Assembly: GCA_019794795.1 (NCBI GenBank)
Contig: JAIMFC010000006.1
Coordinates: forward strand, 85,080 to 149,079
Direction: 5' to 3'
Length of the DNA: 64,000 bases
Source: Streptococcus gallolyticus
GTDB lineage: Bacteria > Bacillota > Bacilli > Lactobacillales > Streptococcaceae
Below, in pieces: positions 56,174 to 64,000 of this stretch (the stretch's first letter is position 1; the number at the start of each line of letters is the position of its first letter). The position numbers and the translations under genes were made by a program. The notes under the pieces were generated by a model that saw nothing but the letters and a program-made list of their open reading frames with translations, ran no database searches and was not told the DNA's origin.

Positions 56174-56299
56174 ATGGCTTTCGGAGAAGAAAAACACAAA
56201 AAAACAAGATTTGAAAAAGTAACCATGGTCATCGTCATTTTGATGGTCATCGCGACCGTCGCAGGATTACTCCTCCCAGCAATCAGTGCGATTCTCTAA
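56174..56299 (+). CDS. Small streptococcal membrane protein (DUF4044)
   Basis: A 41-residue protein (starts MAFGEEKHKKTRFEKV) with one hydrophobic helix (about residues 17-41). It follows AAAAGGAGAAGCT. Proteins of this length and pattern sit near obgE in streptococci. Function unknown. Confidence 0.75.
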   Translation: MAFGEEKHKKTRFEKVTMVIVILMVIATVAGLLLPAISAIL

Positions 56300-56326
56300 A
56301 GTAATCATTTTATAGAAAAAATATGG

Positions 56327-56367
56327 GAGTGGCAGTTGCCTTTCAAGGCAAAAGACCACTCTTTTTT
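56327..56367 (+). terminator. Terminator before obgE
   Basis: GAGTGG pairs with CCACTC, with an inner CCTT/AAGG stem, then TTTTTT. Confidence 0.7.
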
Positions 56368-56385
56368 AGGAAAGATAGGTAAAAT

Positions 56386-57699
56386 ATGAGTATGTTTTTA
56401 GATACTGCCAAAATCAAGGTCAAGGCAGGCAAGGGAGGCGACGGGATGGTGGCCTTCCGTCGTGAAAAATATGTGCCAAATGGCGGTCCTTGGGGCGGTG
56501 ATGGCGGTAAAGGTGGCTCAGTTATCTTTCGTGTAGACGAAGGCTTGCGGACCCTCATGGATTTCCGTTACAACCGTGTTTTTAAGGCTGAAGTCGGTGA
56601 AAAGGGGATGACCAAAGGTATGCACGGTCGTGGTTCAGATGATTTGATTGTGCGCGTGCCTCAAGGAACCACTGTTCGTGATGCCGATACAGGCAAGATT
56701 ATTACTGACTTGGTTGAAAACGGGCAAGAATTTGTGATCGCCAAAGGTGGCCGTGGCGGTCGTGGCAATATCCGTTTTGCAACGCCTAAAAATCCCGCAC
56801 CAGAGATTTCTGAAAATGGTGAACCAGGTGAAGAACGCAACTTGGAGTTAGAATTGAAAGTCCTTGCCGATGTTGGTTTGGTTGGATTTCCATCTGTTGG
56901 GAAATCAACTCTGCTTAGCGTTATCACATCAGCAAAACCAAAAATTGGCGCCTACCATTTCACCACGATTGTGCCAAATCTGGGGATGGTCCGCACGAAG
57001 TCAGGTGAATCCTTTGCTGTCGCTGACCTCCCAGGCTTGATTGAAGGAGCTAGTCAAGGTGTCGGTCTTGGAACACAATTCCTCCGTCATATCGAGCGGA
57101 CACGGGTTATTTTGCATGTTATTGACATGTCAGCTAGTGAAGGTCGTAATCCTTATGAAGATTATGTTTCTATTAATAACGAACTAGAAACCTACAATCT
57201 TCGCCTCATGGAACGTCCACAAATCATTGTTGCCAACAAGATGGATATGCCTGAATCTCAAGAAAATCTTGCAGAATTCAAGAAAAAATTGGCAGCCAAC
57301 TACGATGAATTTGACGAACTGCCAATGATTTTCCCTATTTCAAGTTTAGCTCATCAAGGTTTGGAAAATCTCTTAGAAGCGACAGCAGAGCTCTTAGATA
57401 AAACAGATGAATTCTTGCTCTATGATGAGTCAGAATTCCAAGAAGAGGAAGTTTATTACGGCTTCAATCCTGATGAGCCAGAGTTTGACATTACCCGCGA
57501 TGATGATGCTAGCTGGGTTCTTTCAGGCGATAAACTTGAAAAACTCTTCACCATGACCAATTTTGACCGTGACGAATCTGTCATGAAATTTGCCCGTCAA
57601 TTGCGTGGAATGGGTGTGGATGAAGCCCTTCGTGCGCGTGGAGCTAAGGACGGAGACATCGTTCGTATCGGTAAGTTTGAATTTGAGTTTGTGGATTAA
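56386..57699 (+). CDS. obgE: Obg GTPase
   Basis: The 437-residue protein has a glycine-rich Obg fold (residues 1-157), a GTPase domain with GFPSVGKST (Walker A), [10 protein letters not shown] (switch II) and NKMD, and a C-terminal OCT domain ([11 protein letters not shown]). It acts in ribosome assembly and growth control. Standard length and start. Confidence 0.95.
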   Translation: MSMFLDTAKIKVKAGKGGDGMVAFRREKYVPNGGPWGGDGGKGGSVIFRVDEGLRTLMDFRYNRVFKAEVGEKGMTKGMHGRGSDDLIVRVPQGTTVRDADTGKIITDLVENGQEFVIAKGGRGGRGNIRFATPKNPAPEISENGEPGEERNLELELKVLADVGLVGFPSVGKSTLLSVITSAKPKIGAYHFTTIVPNLGMVRTKSGESFAVADLPGLIEGASQGVGLGTQFLRHIERTRVILHVIDMSASEGRNPYEDYVSINNELETYNLRLMERPQIIVANKMDMPESQENLAEFKKKLAANYDEFDELPMIFPISSLAHQGLENLLEATAELLDKTDEFLLYDESEFQEEEVYYGFNPDEPEFDITRDDDASWVLSGDKLEKLFTMTNFDRDESVMKFARQLRGMGVDEALRARGAKDGDIVRIGKFEFEFVD

Positions 57700-57942
57700 C
57701 ATTGGAAGTTTTCTTTCATCACTGAAGTGATGAGAAAACTACGGAAAGTCCTATAGGACCTTTCCTACCAACCTTACAAACTGCATAAAATCAGCATTGT
57801 CGGCTCATGTTATTCCGTGTCGTAACGTGGGGAGTTTTTTGCCAGAGTTAATACTGTCATCGTAGTTGCCGCTAATACGGTTAGTCTAACCATCTTACTA
57901 CCATTTAGTAGTTAACTTGGATATTTTTGAAAGGAGTGTGCA
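57700..57942 (+). other. Intergenic region with imperfect palindromes
   Basis: Contains AGTTTTCTTTCATCA / AGTGATGAGAAAACT near 57708-57741 (partial match) and GGAAAGTCCTATAGGACCTTTCC near 57745-57767. The first may terminate obgE weakly. No gene is visible. Confidence 0.45.
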
Positions 57943-58107
57943 ATGGGAGATAAACCGATATCTTTTAAGGATAAGAATGGGAACTTTGTGTCTGCAGCCG
58001 ATGTTTGGAATGCGGAAAAATTAGAAGAGCTCTTTAATTTGCTCAACCCTAATCGAAAATTTCGATTGGAAAGAGAACGATTGGCCAAAGAAGAAGCTGA
58101 AAAGTAG
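57943..58107 (+). CDS. Small conserved streptococcal protein
   Basis: A 54-residue soluble protein beginning MGDKPISFKDKNGNFVSAADVW, a sequence found after obgE in pneumococci and relatives. It follows AAAGGAG. Function unknown. Confidence 0.75.
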   Translation: MGDKPISFKDKNGNFVSAADVWNAEKLEELFNLLNPNRKFRLERERLAKEEAEK

Positions 58108-58278
58108 ATGTATTACGAATTAATGGTTTAGATAAAAAGAAGGGTTGAAAGCAATTTCAGCCTTTTTGTTTATAAAAAATTAAGAATATCTTAAGAATGC
58201 TTTGGAAAGCAGAAGAACTATTGTATTCAAAGGTGAAATTTGTTATCTTATTTAAGATTCTAAATAGAGGAGCAAGAG

Positions 58279-60735
58279 ATGAAAAAGAATATTTTTAGTT
58301 TACGTAAGAAAAAGACAGGTTTGGTCTCTTTAGCAATTGCAGCGGCATTTTTGGGAACAGTAGCCAGTGCAGAAGAGCAAGTTCAACCGGGCCAACAAAG
58401 TCCTTCTGCAGTCCTACCTGTCAAAGAGGATGAGTCTCCAGATATGAAGGAGACATCACTGGAATCACTAGAGCAACCTACAGGGGAACCTGTAGCTGTA
58501 GAGAAAGCGGATGATAAGGAAGTTGAACAACCTGTCGAACAGCCATCAGAAGAGTCTGAGCCCATCAAGGAAGAACAAGCGCTCTACTTGGAAGTAAATC
58601 CTGTAAAAGCAGGTGACCAGGTTATTTCAGGTAAGGCTACTCCAGGAAGTCTTGTGATGTTGGAAGTGGATAACCCCATAGGTGTGGAAGAAGATGGCCA
58701 ATTTAGTTTGCCTTTGTCTGAACCAGCAACTTATGGTCAAACTTTTACTGTACTTATGACTATTCTGAGTGAGTCAGAAGATGATGAAGAGGAAGGGGAA
58801 CCTATGGAAAAAACTGTAGAAGTTCCGCGTCATCCTCAGGCTTACGAGCTTCCAAAGGAGACATTAACCAAATCAGAAAATGGACATCAAGTTTTGGTGG
58901 AGCCGATTATTGAAGGGACAGGGGTTATCAAGGGACATACTTCTGTTCAGGGAAGTGTCTTCTTGACAGTTAATGACATGTACTATGCACCTGAAACGAA
59001 GATCAGGGAAGATGGTTCGTTTGAAATTCAACTTTCGCCTGATCTCATGAAATACGACGTTCGATTTAAATTGGGGATGAATATCAACCTACAGTTTGTA
59101 TCAAATGATGGAGAAAGTGTGCTGGTACGTCCTTTGGTCTATAAGATGGCAGATGAGTTAGAAAGCTCTCAGAAAGGACACCAAGTTAATCCTATTCTTT
59201 CCTCAGGTCAAGAAAGTCATGGCAGAGCAGATTCTTATGGTAAAGTTTTTGTTTATGATGCTGTTTCCAAAACAGTCTTGGTAAAAGTAGATGCTGATGA
59301 AAATGGCTATTATAGCTTAAAACTAGACAAACTGACAACTGGACAAAAATTGTACCGTTTTGTATTTGATGCCTTCAGTAAGCTACAAGAAATTGTCGAA
59401 GATACAGTTGACCAATCTAGCCAAGTCTTGCCAGATGATCAACTGATTGAACGTCATGCAAGTATGAATATCTACAGCAAGGACAATACAAATACCATTT
59501 CGCAAGCAGAACCACTAACATTCCAGCTTCTTCATACTCGCAGGACTCAATTTGTAGGGCGTACTTATTTTCCAAATACCTATATCCAATTAATTTCTGA
59601 TAGTGGTAACAAGTTTCCAACGCTGATGGCAGATAAATTAGGAAACTGGGGAACGGATTTTGAAGATTTGAAACGCACTCTGCATTCCGGAGAAAACATT
59701 ACTATTCAAGTAATTGATCCGTTGACAAAAGAAGTCCTGACAAGTAAGACTGTAACGGTCATTGATTTGTATGAGATTGATCCAGTAACACATCGTCCAA
59801 AATGGGTAGCACCAGATGAAATTCCTGCTGTATTATCTCATCCATTGACGACAGACTATGGCTATTTGAAAGGGCATACTGTTCCAAATGCGGTGATGGA
59901 AGTGTACCTAAGAGGTGAATTAGTTGCTCAGGGTGAATCAGATGGCCTAGGCCGTTTCAATCTTGATTTGGGTGAGACAATCTTAAAAGAAAAAGATATG
60001 CTGACCATTTATGCCTTTCATAAAATCAGCAAAGCGCAAGTTGTCTACGATAAGCTTTATGCTACAAAAGGTACAGGGAGTCGCCTAGCATATCAGGCTG
60101 ACGTGGTTGAAGACCTTGCCTTTGTAGATACCGTATCAAAGATTAAAGTGGTTGGCGATAGTCAGGTCATGCCAACAGTTGCGTCAATCAGTGTGGAAGC
60201 CATTTCTGCTCCTGTTTTAGCTTTATTTGATGCGGACAGCTACGATATTGTACCTCTGGATAAAAATGGCAATCCCGCAGAACTGTTCGGCGAAGTAACG
60301 GTTATCATTTCAGTACGTGCCAAAGTGGCTCACGTTTATCATGTTAAAGGGAATCAGTTAGAAAATCTGGACTTTCAGGACAATGGTGACGGAACTATTA
60401 GTTTTAAAACAAACCATTTCAGTCAGTACGCTGTTGTTTACCAGTCAAAAGCTGCAAATGAGGCACAGGCTCCTTCCACACCAGAAGTCAATCGCTCATC
60501 CCTAACATTTGAACTTTTGAAAACTGAAGGAACCTCTCTCGCAGCAAAAACGGAGAAAGGGGTGGCACAACAACATGCGCGTGTGGCAGAACAAATGCTC
60601 ACTGCACCTGCTAAACAGTCACTTCCAAAGGCAGGAGAAAAATCATCATCAGCCATTTGGTCCATTTTGGGATTACTTGGTTTAGCAGCAAGTCTCTTCT
60701 ATTGGTTTAAGAAAATCAAAAAAAGTAGTTGCTAG
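58279..60735 (+). CDS. Large surface protein with LPKAG sorting-like motif
   Basis: The 818-residue protein has a 32-residue signal peptide (FSLRKKKTGLVSLAIAAAF, YSIRK-like), an acidic Glu/Pro/Ser-rich region (about 35-100) and repeated Ig-like beta domains, several with KGHT or GHT turns (about 215-220 and 530-540). The C-terminus ends LPKAG (782-786), a membrane segment and KKIKKSSC. LPKAG is an LPXTG variant, so anchoring by a sortase is likely but not certain. The final Cys is unusual. Confidence 0.75.
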   Translation: MKKNIFSLRKKKTGLVSLAIAAAFLGTVASAEEQVQPGQQSPSAVLPVKEDESPDMKETSLESLEQPTGEPVAVEKADDKEVEQPVEQPSEESEPIKEEQALYLEVNPVKAGDQVISGKATPGSLVMLEVDNPIGVEEDGQFSLPLSEPATYGQTFTVLMTILSESEDDEEEGEPMEKTVEVPRHPQAYELPKETLTKSENGHQVLVEPIIEGTGVIKGHTSVQGSVFLTVNDMYYAPETKIREDGSFEIQLSPDLMKYDVRFKLGMNINLQFVSNDGESVLVRPLVYKMADELESSQKGHQVNPILSSGQESHGRADSYGKVFVYDAVSKTVLVKVDADENGYYSLKLDKLTTGQKLYRFVFDAFSKLQEIVEDTVDQSSQVLPDDQLIERHASMNIYSKDNTNTISQAEPLTFQLLHTRRTQFVGRTYFPNTYIQLISDSGNKFPTLMADKLGNWGTDFEDLKRTLHSGENITIQVIDPLTKEVLTSKTVTVIDLYEIDPVTHRPKWVAPDEIPAVLSHPLTTDYGYLKGHTVPNAVMEVYLRGELVAQGESDGLGRFNLDLGETILKEKDMLTIYAFHKISKAQVVYDKLYATKGTGSRLAYQADVVEDLAFVDTVSKIKVVGDSQVMPTVASISVEAISAPVLALFDADSYDIVPLDKNGNPAELFGEVTVIISVRAKVAHVYHVKGNQLENLDFQDNGDGTISFKTNHFSQYAVVYQSKAANEAQAPSTPEVNRSSLTFELLKTEGTSLAAKTEKGVAQQHARVAEQMLTAPAKQSLPKAGEKSSSAIWSILGLLGLAASLFYWFKKIKKSSC

Positions 60736-60799
60736 TGTGTCGATGGTTTCTGTACGGATTCCTGCAACTAGATTTATGAGAGATTAGAAAAGAAAAAAT

Positions 60800-61330
60800 A
60801 TGCTCTATCGTTTGGTTATTATTATTGCTGTATTCATCATTCGACTCTACTACTTGCGAATTTCAAAGAGAAATGAGGCACGTATTTTAGCTGAGGGTGG
60901 TGTTGAATACGGTCAAGCCGTTAGTAAATGGATTACCATTTTACATATTCTCTTTTATCTAGGTTGTTTCCTAGAAGCCTGTTTTGGGACAAGTTCTTTT
61001 GATGGAATTAGCTTGCTTGGTCTTGTCTTATTAGGCTGTGCCATGTGGATGTTGCATCTGGTAGTTCATCTTCTGGATGGTATCTGGACTGTAAAATTGA
61101 TGATTGCAAAGAATCATTTGTACAATCCGCATTGGCTCTTTAAGACCGTAAAACATCCTAATTATTTCTTGAATATTTTACCGGAGTTACTTGGTTTAGT
61201 CCTTTTGAGTCATGCATGGTGGACCTTGATGCTTGTTTCACCGTTCTATATTTATGTGCTTTTCCTACGAATTAAGGAAGAAAATCACTTGATTCAAACC
61301 GTTCTCCTTCAAAATGGGGTAAAAAAATAG
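60800..61330 (+). CDS. ICMT-family membrane methyltransferase
   Basis: A 176-residue membrane protein with four or five segments and the isoprenylcysteine carboxyl methyltransferase-like motif HPNYFLNILPELLGL near residue 122. Bacterial relatives methylate unknown small substrates. It lies 64 bases after the surface-protein gene. Confidence 0.75.
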   Translation: MLYRLVIIIAVFIIRLYYLRISKRNEARILAEGGVEYGQAVSKWITILHILFYLGCFLEACFGTSSFDGISLLGLVLLGCAMWMLHLVVHLLDGIWTVKLMIAKNHLYNPHWLFKTVKHPNYFLNILPELLGLVLLSHAWWTLMLVSPFYIYVLFLRIKEENHLIQTVLLQNGVKK

Positions 61331-61469
61331 TTTTCCATACACATAGGTAGTCACTCCAAGCCCGAAGAGTGGTAAAATAGATGAGATGAGGTTTGTTTTA
61401 AATTTGTAACGAAATGATAAACAAGCCAAATAGACAGATTATCCTATTACCATGAAAGAGGGACAGAGA

Positions 61470-62165
61470 ATGCACCGAATACTCATTGCAGAAGACGATA
61501 AAGATATTGCGAGCTTGCTCCAACTATACCTAGAAGGCTCCTCCTTTGAAGTCATTTTAGCGGGAAATGGAGAGGAAGCCTATCATGTCTTCAAAGAAGG
61601 AAATATTGATTTAGCCATTGTTGATATCATGATGCCAAAAGTAGATGGATATGCCCTCACACGGATGATGCGTCAAGAAAGCACGATTCCGATTATCATT
61701 TTATCAGCTAAGTCAGAGGATGCAGATAAGATTTTAGGGCTCAATATTGGAGCAGATGACTACATTAGTAAGCCCTTTAATTCACTTGAAGTTGTTGCTC
61801 GTGTTCAGGCGCAGTTGCGTCGCTCCTATACCTTAAATACGCCTCAAGAAGTTGATTTGACACAGCTTGTAGTGGGTGAATTGATCTTGGATACCAAGGG
61901 AGCAACTCTAACCAAAAACGGTGAGCTGATAAAATTAACCGCTACGGAATTCAAGTTGCTTCAAACCTTGATGAGTGCACCAGGGACTATTTTTACCAAA
62001 ATTGAATTATATGAAATGATTAACGGAGAGTATATTGAAGGAGATGACTCGACAATTATTGTCCACATCTCTAATCTTCGGGATAAGATTGAAGATGATA
62101 GTAAAAATCCTCTCTATATAAAGACCCTTCGTGGAATAGGATACAAAATTGAAAAAGACCACTAA
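61470..62165 (+). CDS. OmpR-family response regulator
   Basis: The 231-residue regulator has a receiver (HRILIAEDDKDI; phosphoacceptor in DLAIVDIMMPKVDG) and winged-helix output (LTATEFKLLQTLMSAPGTIFTK, YIEGDDSTIIVHI). The frame opens at 61452, but ATG 61470 follows GAGGGACAGAG. It overlaps its partner kinase by 17 bases. Its targets may include the surface protein just upstream (inference). Confidence 0.88.
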   Translation: MHRILIAEDDKDIASLLQLYLEGSSFEVILAGNGEEAYHVFKEGNIDLAIVDIMMPKVDGYALTRMMRQESTIPIIILSAKSEDADKILGLNIGADDYISKPFNSLEVVARVQAQLRRSYTLNTPQEVDLTQLVVGELILDTKGATLTKNGELIKLTATEFKLLQTLMSAPGTIFTKIELYEMINGEYIEGDDSTIIVHISNLRDKIEDDSKNPLYIKTLRGIGYKIEKDH

Positions 62166-63783
62166 AAAATCTTCGTCAACCCTGATAAAAATCCTCTTAA
62201 GCCATTTTATAATTTATACCTTTCTAATACTATTAGGAACCATTGTGTGGTTAGGTGGATCTGTCTATCTACTAGCGAATTTAAATCATGGTGTCGGTGT
62301 TCAAGGCATCCAAAAAATCCAACCGAGTCTTGAGGATGAAAAATTTTCGGGTTCCCTTTTTACTTCCTTCACACAACATGGTCGCTACTATGAAGTTTTT
62401 GAAGAAAAAAAGGGGTTAGTTTATACCAGTAATTCAGACCAGGAGCAAATTTTTTCAGATGATGAATTGGATGTCATGTTGCCTTACTCGGCTTATTACT
62501 ACTATTCATCGCAAAAGTACCAAGATGAGCTAGGTCATACCAGATATTTGATACAAAAGAATAAAGATGCTGGTGGAAAATACTTAGCAGGAGAAATTGC
62601 GCTAGAAAAGGAAGAGTTTTCTTATTTACTGGATGAAAATTTTAAAGTTCTGCGATCTGCTGACAAAAATGGGCCCACGCAATTTACTCAGCGCCAATTG
62701 AATATTATGACGCAGGAATTGCTTTCGGACTACCATTTGTATAAGTATCATTTTATGACGAAACAAGGAAAAAAGATGACTATTGTTTTCTTTGTTCCCT
62801 ATGATGATGACGCTGAGACAGAAGCCTTTCTACAAAAAAATTATATAGCAATCGGCTCATTGTTGGTTCTCTTTATTCTCATTCTTATTCTCTTTACGAT
62901 TCGTATTCATCGGAAAATAGCAGGCCCTTTGTCTCTTTTGCAAGAAGCAATCCAACAGTTTCCTTATTCAAGAGAGAATCGCCTGAGTGAAAACCGTTAT
63001 GTTCCAAGAGAATTTGAGGAAATCCTTGCAACCTTTGATAAGGTTTCTTCGGAATTGCAGGAAAGCGAAATGAAGCGCCAAGAATTGGAAAGAAGTAAGC
63101 AAAAAATGTTGGCTGCGATTTCTCATGATTTGAAGACACCGATTACAGTTATTCTTGGCTACACCAAGGCGATTTGTGACAATCTTGTCGCCGAAAGTAA
63201 ACGTGCCCAGTACATGCAGGTCATTTATTACAAGGCGAGCGTGTTAAACGAATTGATTGATTCCTTCCACGAATTCAGTAAAGCAGAGCATCCTGATTTC
63301 AAACTAAAATTAGAGAGAACTGATTTTTGTGAGTACCTTCGTCATTACCTAGCGCAGCGCTATGACGAACTGACTCTCCAAGGCTATCATTTAGAAGTAG
63401 ATATTCCAGAAAAATCCTACTTCGTTGAGCTAGATATGTTGAAATACAACCGTATTTTGGACAATCTCCTAGGTAATTTTATCCGCTATAATCCACCAGG
63501 GACAACTCTTTTTCTAAGTATTCGAAACGAAGAAAATACGCTGAAGTTTATATTGGCTGATGATGGTGTGGAAATTGCAGAAGAATTGATTGATACTATT
63601 TTCCAACCATTTATTACTGGCGATACGGCACGCTCATCGGATAAGAGTGGAACGGGGCTTGGACTCGCAATCGTGCAACGTTTTGTCACTATGCATGGTG
63701 GAAGTATCCATTTGGAAGTTAAAAATGTTCAGCCCTATAAGAAGATTTTTATCTTGATTTTGCCACTCTCTGAAGGAGCTTAA
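62149..63783 (+). CDS. Sensor histidine kinase, TTG start
   Basis: A 544-residue kinase with two membrane segments (about 13-37 and 230-248) enclosing an extracellular region of about 190 residues, a HAMP-like linker, phosphoacceptor His in AAISHDLKTPITV (about residue 325), and G boxes ending GTGLGLAIVQRF. Begins TTG inside the regulator gene, so the pair is translationally coupled. Confidence 0.87.
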   Translation: MKKTTKKSSSTLIKILLSHFIIYTFLILLGTIVWLGGSVYLLANLNHGVGVQGIQKIQPSLEDEKFSGSLFTSFTQHGRYYEVFEEKKGLVYTSNSDQEQIFSDDELDVMLPYSAYYYYSSQKYQDELGHTRYLIQKNKDAGGKYLAGEIALEKEEFSYLLDENFKVLRSADKNGPTQFTQRQLNIMTQELLSDYHLYKYHFMTKQGKKMTIVFFVPYDDDAETEAFLQKNYIAIGSLLVLFILILILFTIRIHRKIAGPLSLLQEAIQQFPYSRENRLSENRYVPREFEEILATFDKVSSELQESEMKRQELERSKQKMLAAISHDLKTPITVILGYTKAICDNLVAESKRAQYMQVIYYKASVLNELIDSFHEFSKAEHPDFKLKLERTDFCEYLRHYLAQRYDELTLQGYHLEVDIPEKSYFVELDMLKYNRILDNLLGNFIRYNPPGTTLFLSIRNEENTLKFILADDGVEIAEELIDTIFQPFITGDTARSSDKSGTGLGLAIVQRFVTMHGGSIHLEVKNVQPYKKIFILILPLSEGA

Positions 63784-63855
63784 AAACAATAGCAAGATAG
63801 CCATCTTTTCTACCAGTTTGGGGGGAGTAGGCTACTAACTTATATAAAACAAGGA

Positions 63856-63887
63856 GAGCTTGGAAGGACTATTCCAAGCTCTTTTTT
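63856..63887 (+). terminator. Terminator after the two-component system
   Basis: GAGCTTGGAA (63856-63865) pairs with TTCCAAGCTC (63872-63881), followed by six Ts. Confidence 0.75.
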
Positions 63888-63897
63888 GGCTTCAGAA

Positions 63898-63920
63898 AAC
63901 CACTAGCTATGCTAGTGGTT
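63898..63920. repeat. Perfect 10-bp palindrome near the window end
   Basis: AACCACTAGC (63898-63907), TAT, GCTAGTGGTT (63911-63920). A subterminal hairpin of this kind followed by CCGGATAGCTTATAG is reminiscent of IS200/IS605-type ends, but the rest of any element lies beyond the window. Confidence 0.4.
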
Positions 63921-64000
63921 CCGGATAGCTTATAGCGTGGTATCAAAAAACCTCCCCAAATGATAAGATAAAAGTGGTTTCCCCGCCACCCCATCACATC

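Noticed and set aside
57700..57942. CRISPR-like palindromes after obgE
   Set aside because: Palindromes are single, not repeated with spacers; no cas genes in the window.

Overview
The window looks like a low-GC Streptococcus chromosome, most likely Streptococcus suis or a close relative. The evidence is the UvrC and ObgE genes, the streptococcal small proteins beside ObgE, a SHP/Rgg pheromone pair, PezAT, a Tn5252-like mobilization module and a nisin U-type gene order. The species call is inference, because there is no rRNA gene here.

From 1 to about 19,700 lies the right part of an integrative conjugative element. It carries small conjugation-associated genes, a Toprim primase-like protein, the pezA-pezT toxin-antitoxin pair translationally coupled to a SIR2 plus HerA antiphage pair, a putative oriT, two MobC-like accessory proteins and a relaxase. 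Next is a nisin-type lantibiotic locus in the order P-R-K-F-E-G-I. It has no structural peptide gene and no B, T or C genes, but keeps two NisR-box promoters. A sigma-like protein, a tiny TTG-start ORF and a large serine recombinase close the element.

From 19,700 to 30,030 is a graveyard of older insertions. It holds an Rgg regulator cut off after its DNA-binding domain, an intact short hydrophobic pheromone gene facing it, a truncated short-chain dehydrogenase, an RlmD/RumA 3' remnant, a broken APETGD-anchored adhesin, a CPBP protease, a MerR fragment, a decayed IS3-family element, a second serine-recombinase fragment and a frameshifted N6-adenine methylase/specificity locus.

From 30,030 the core chromosome resumes: HAD phosphatase, TetR regulator, PfpI-like protein, membrane protein, uvrC. 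From 35,048 to 56,008 is a complete glycyl-radical (GRM2-like) choline-utilization microcompartment locus. It has choline TMA-lyase CutC with every key residue in place and its activase CutD, alcohol and aldehyde dehydrogenases, PduL, seven canonical BMC-H proteins plus one EutS-like permuted protein, one BMC-P vertex protein and no BMC-T. Alongside are EutP-, EutT-, EutJ- and EutQ-like proteins, a DMT transporter, a pyruvate:ferredoxin oxidoreductase and a MerR regulator. The first promoter and the merR promoter share the same 19-bp-spacer architecture, so MerR probably controls both. Choline would be cleaved to trimethylamine and acetaldehyde, and the aldehyde converted to acetyl-CoA, acetyl-phosphate and ethanol.

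The last 8 kb holds obgE, a sortase-type surface protein with an LPKAG variant motif, an ICMT-family methyltransferase and an OmpR-type two-component system. No rRNA, tRNA or CRISPR array was seen.
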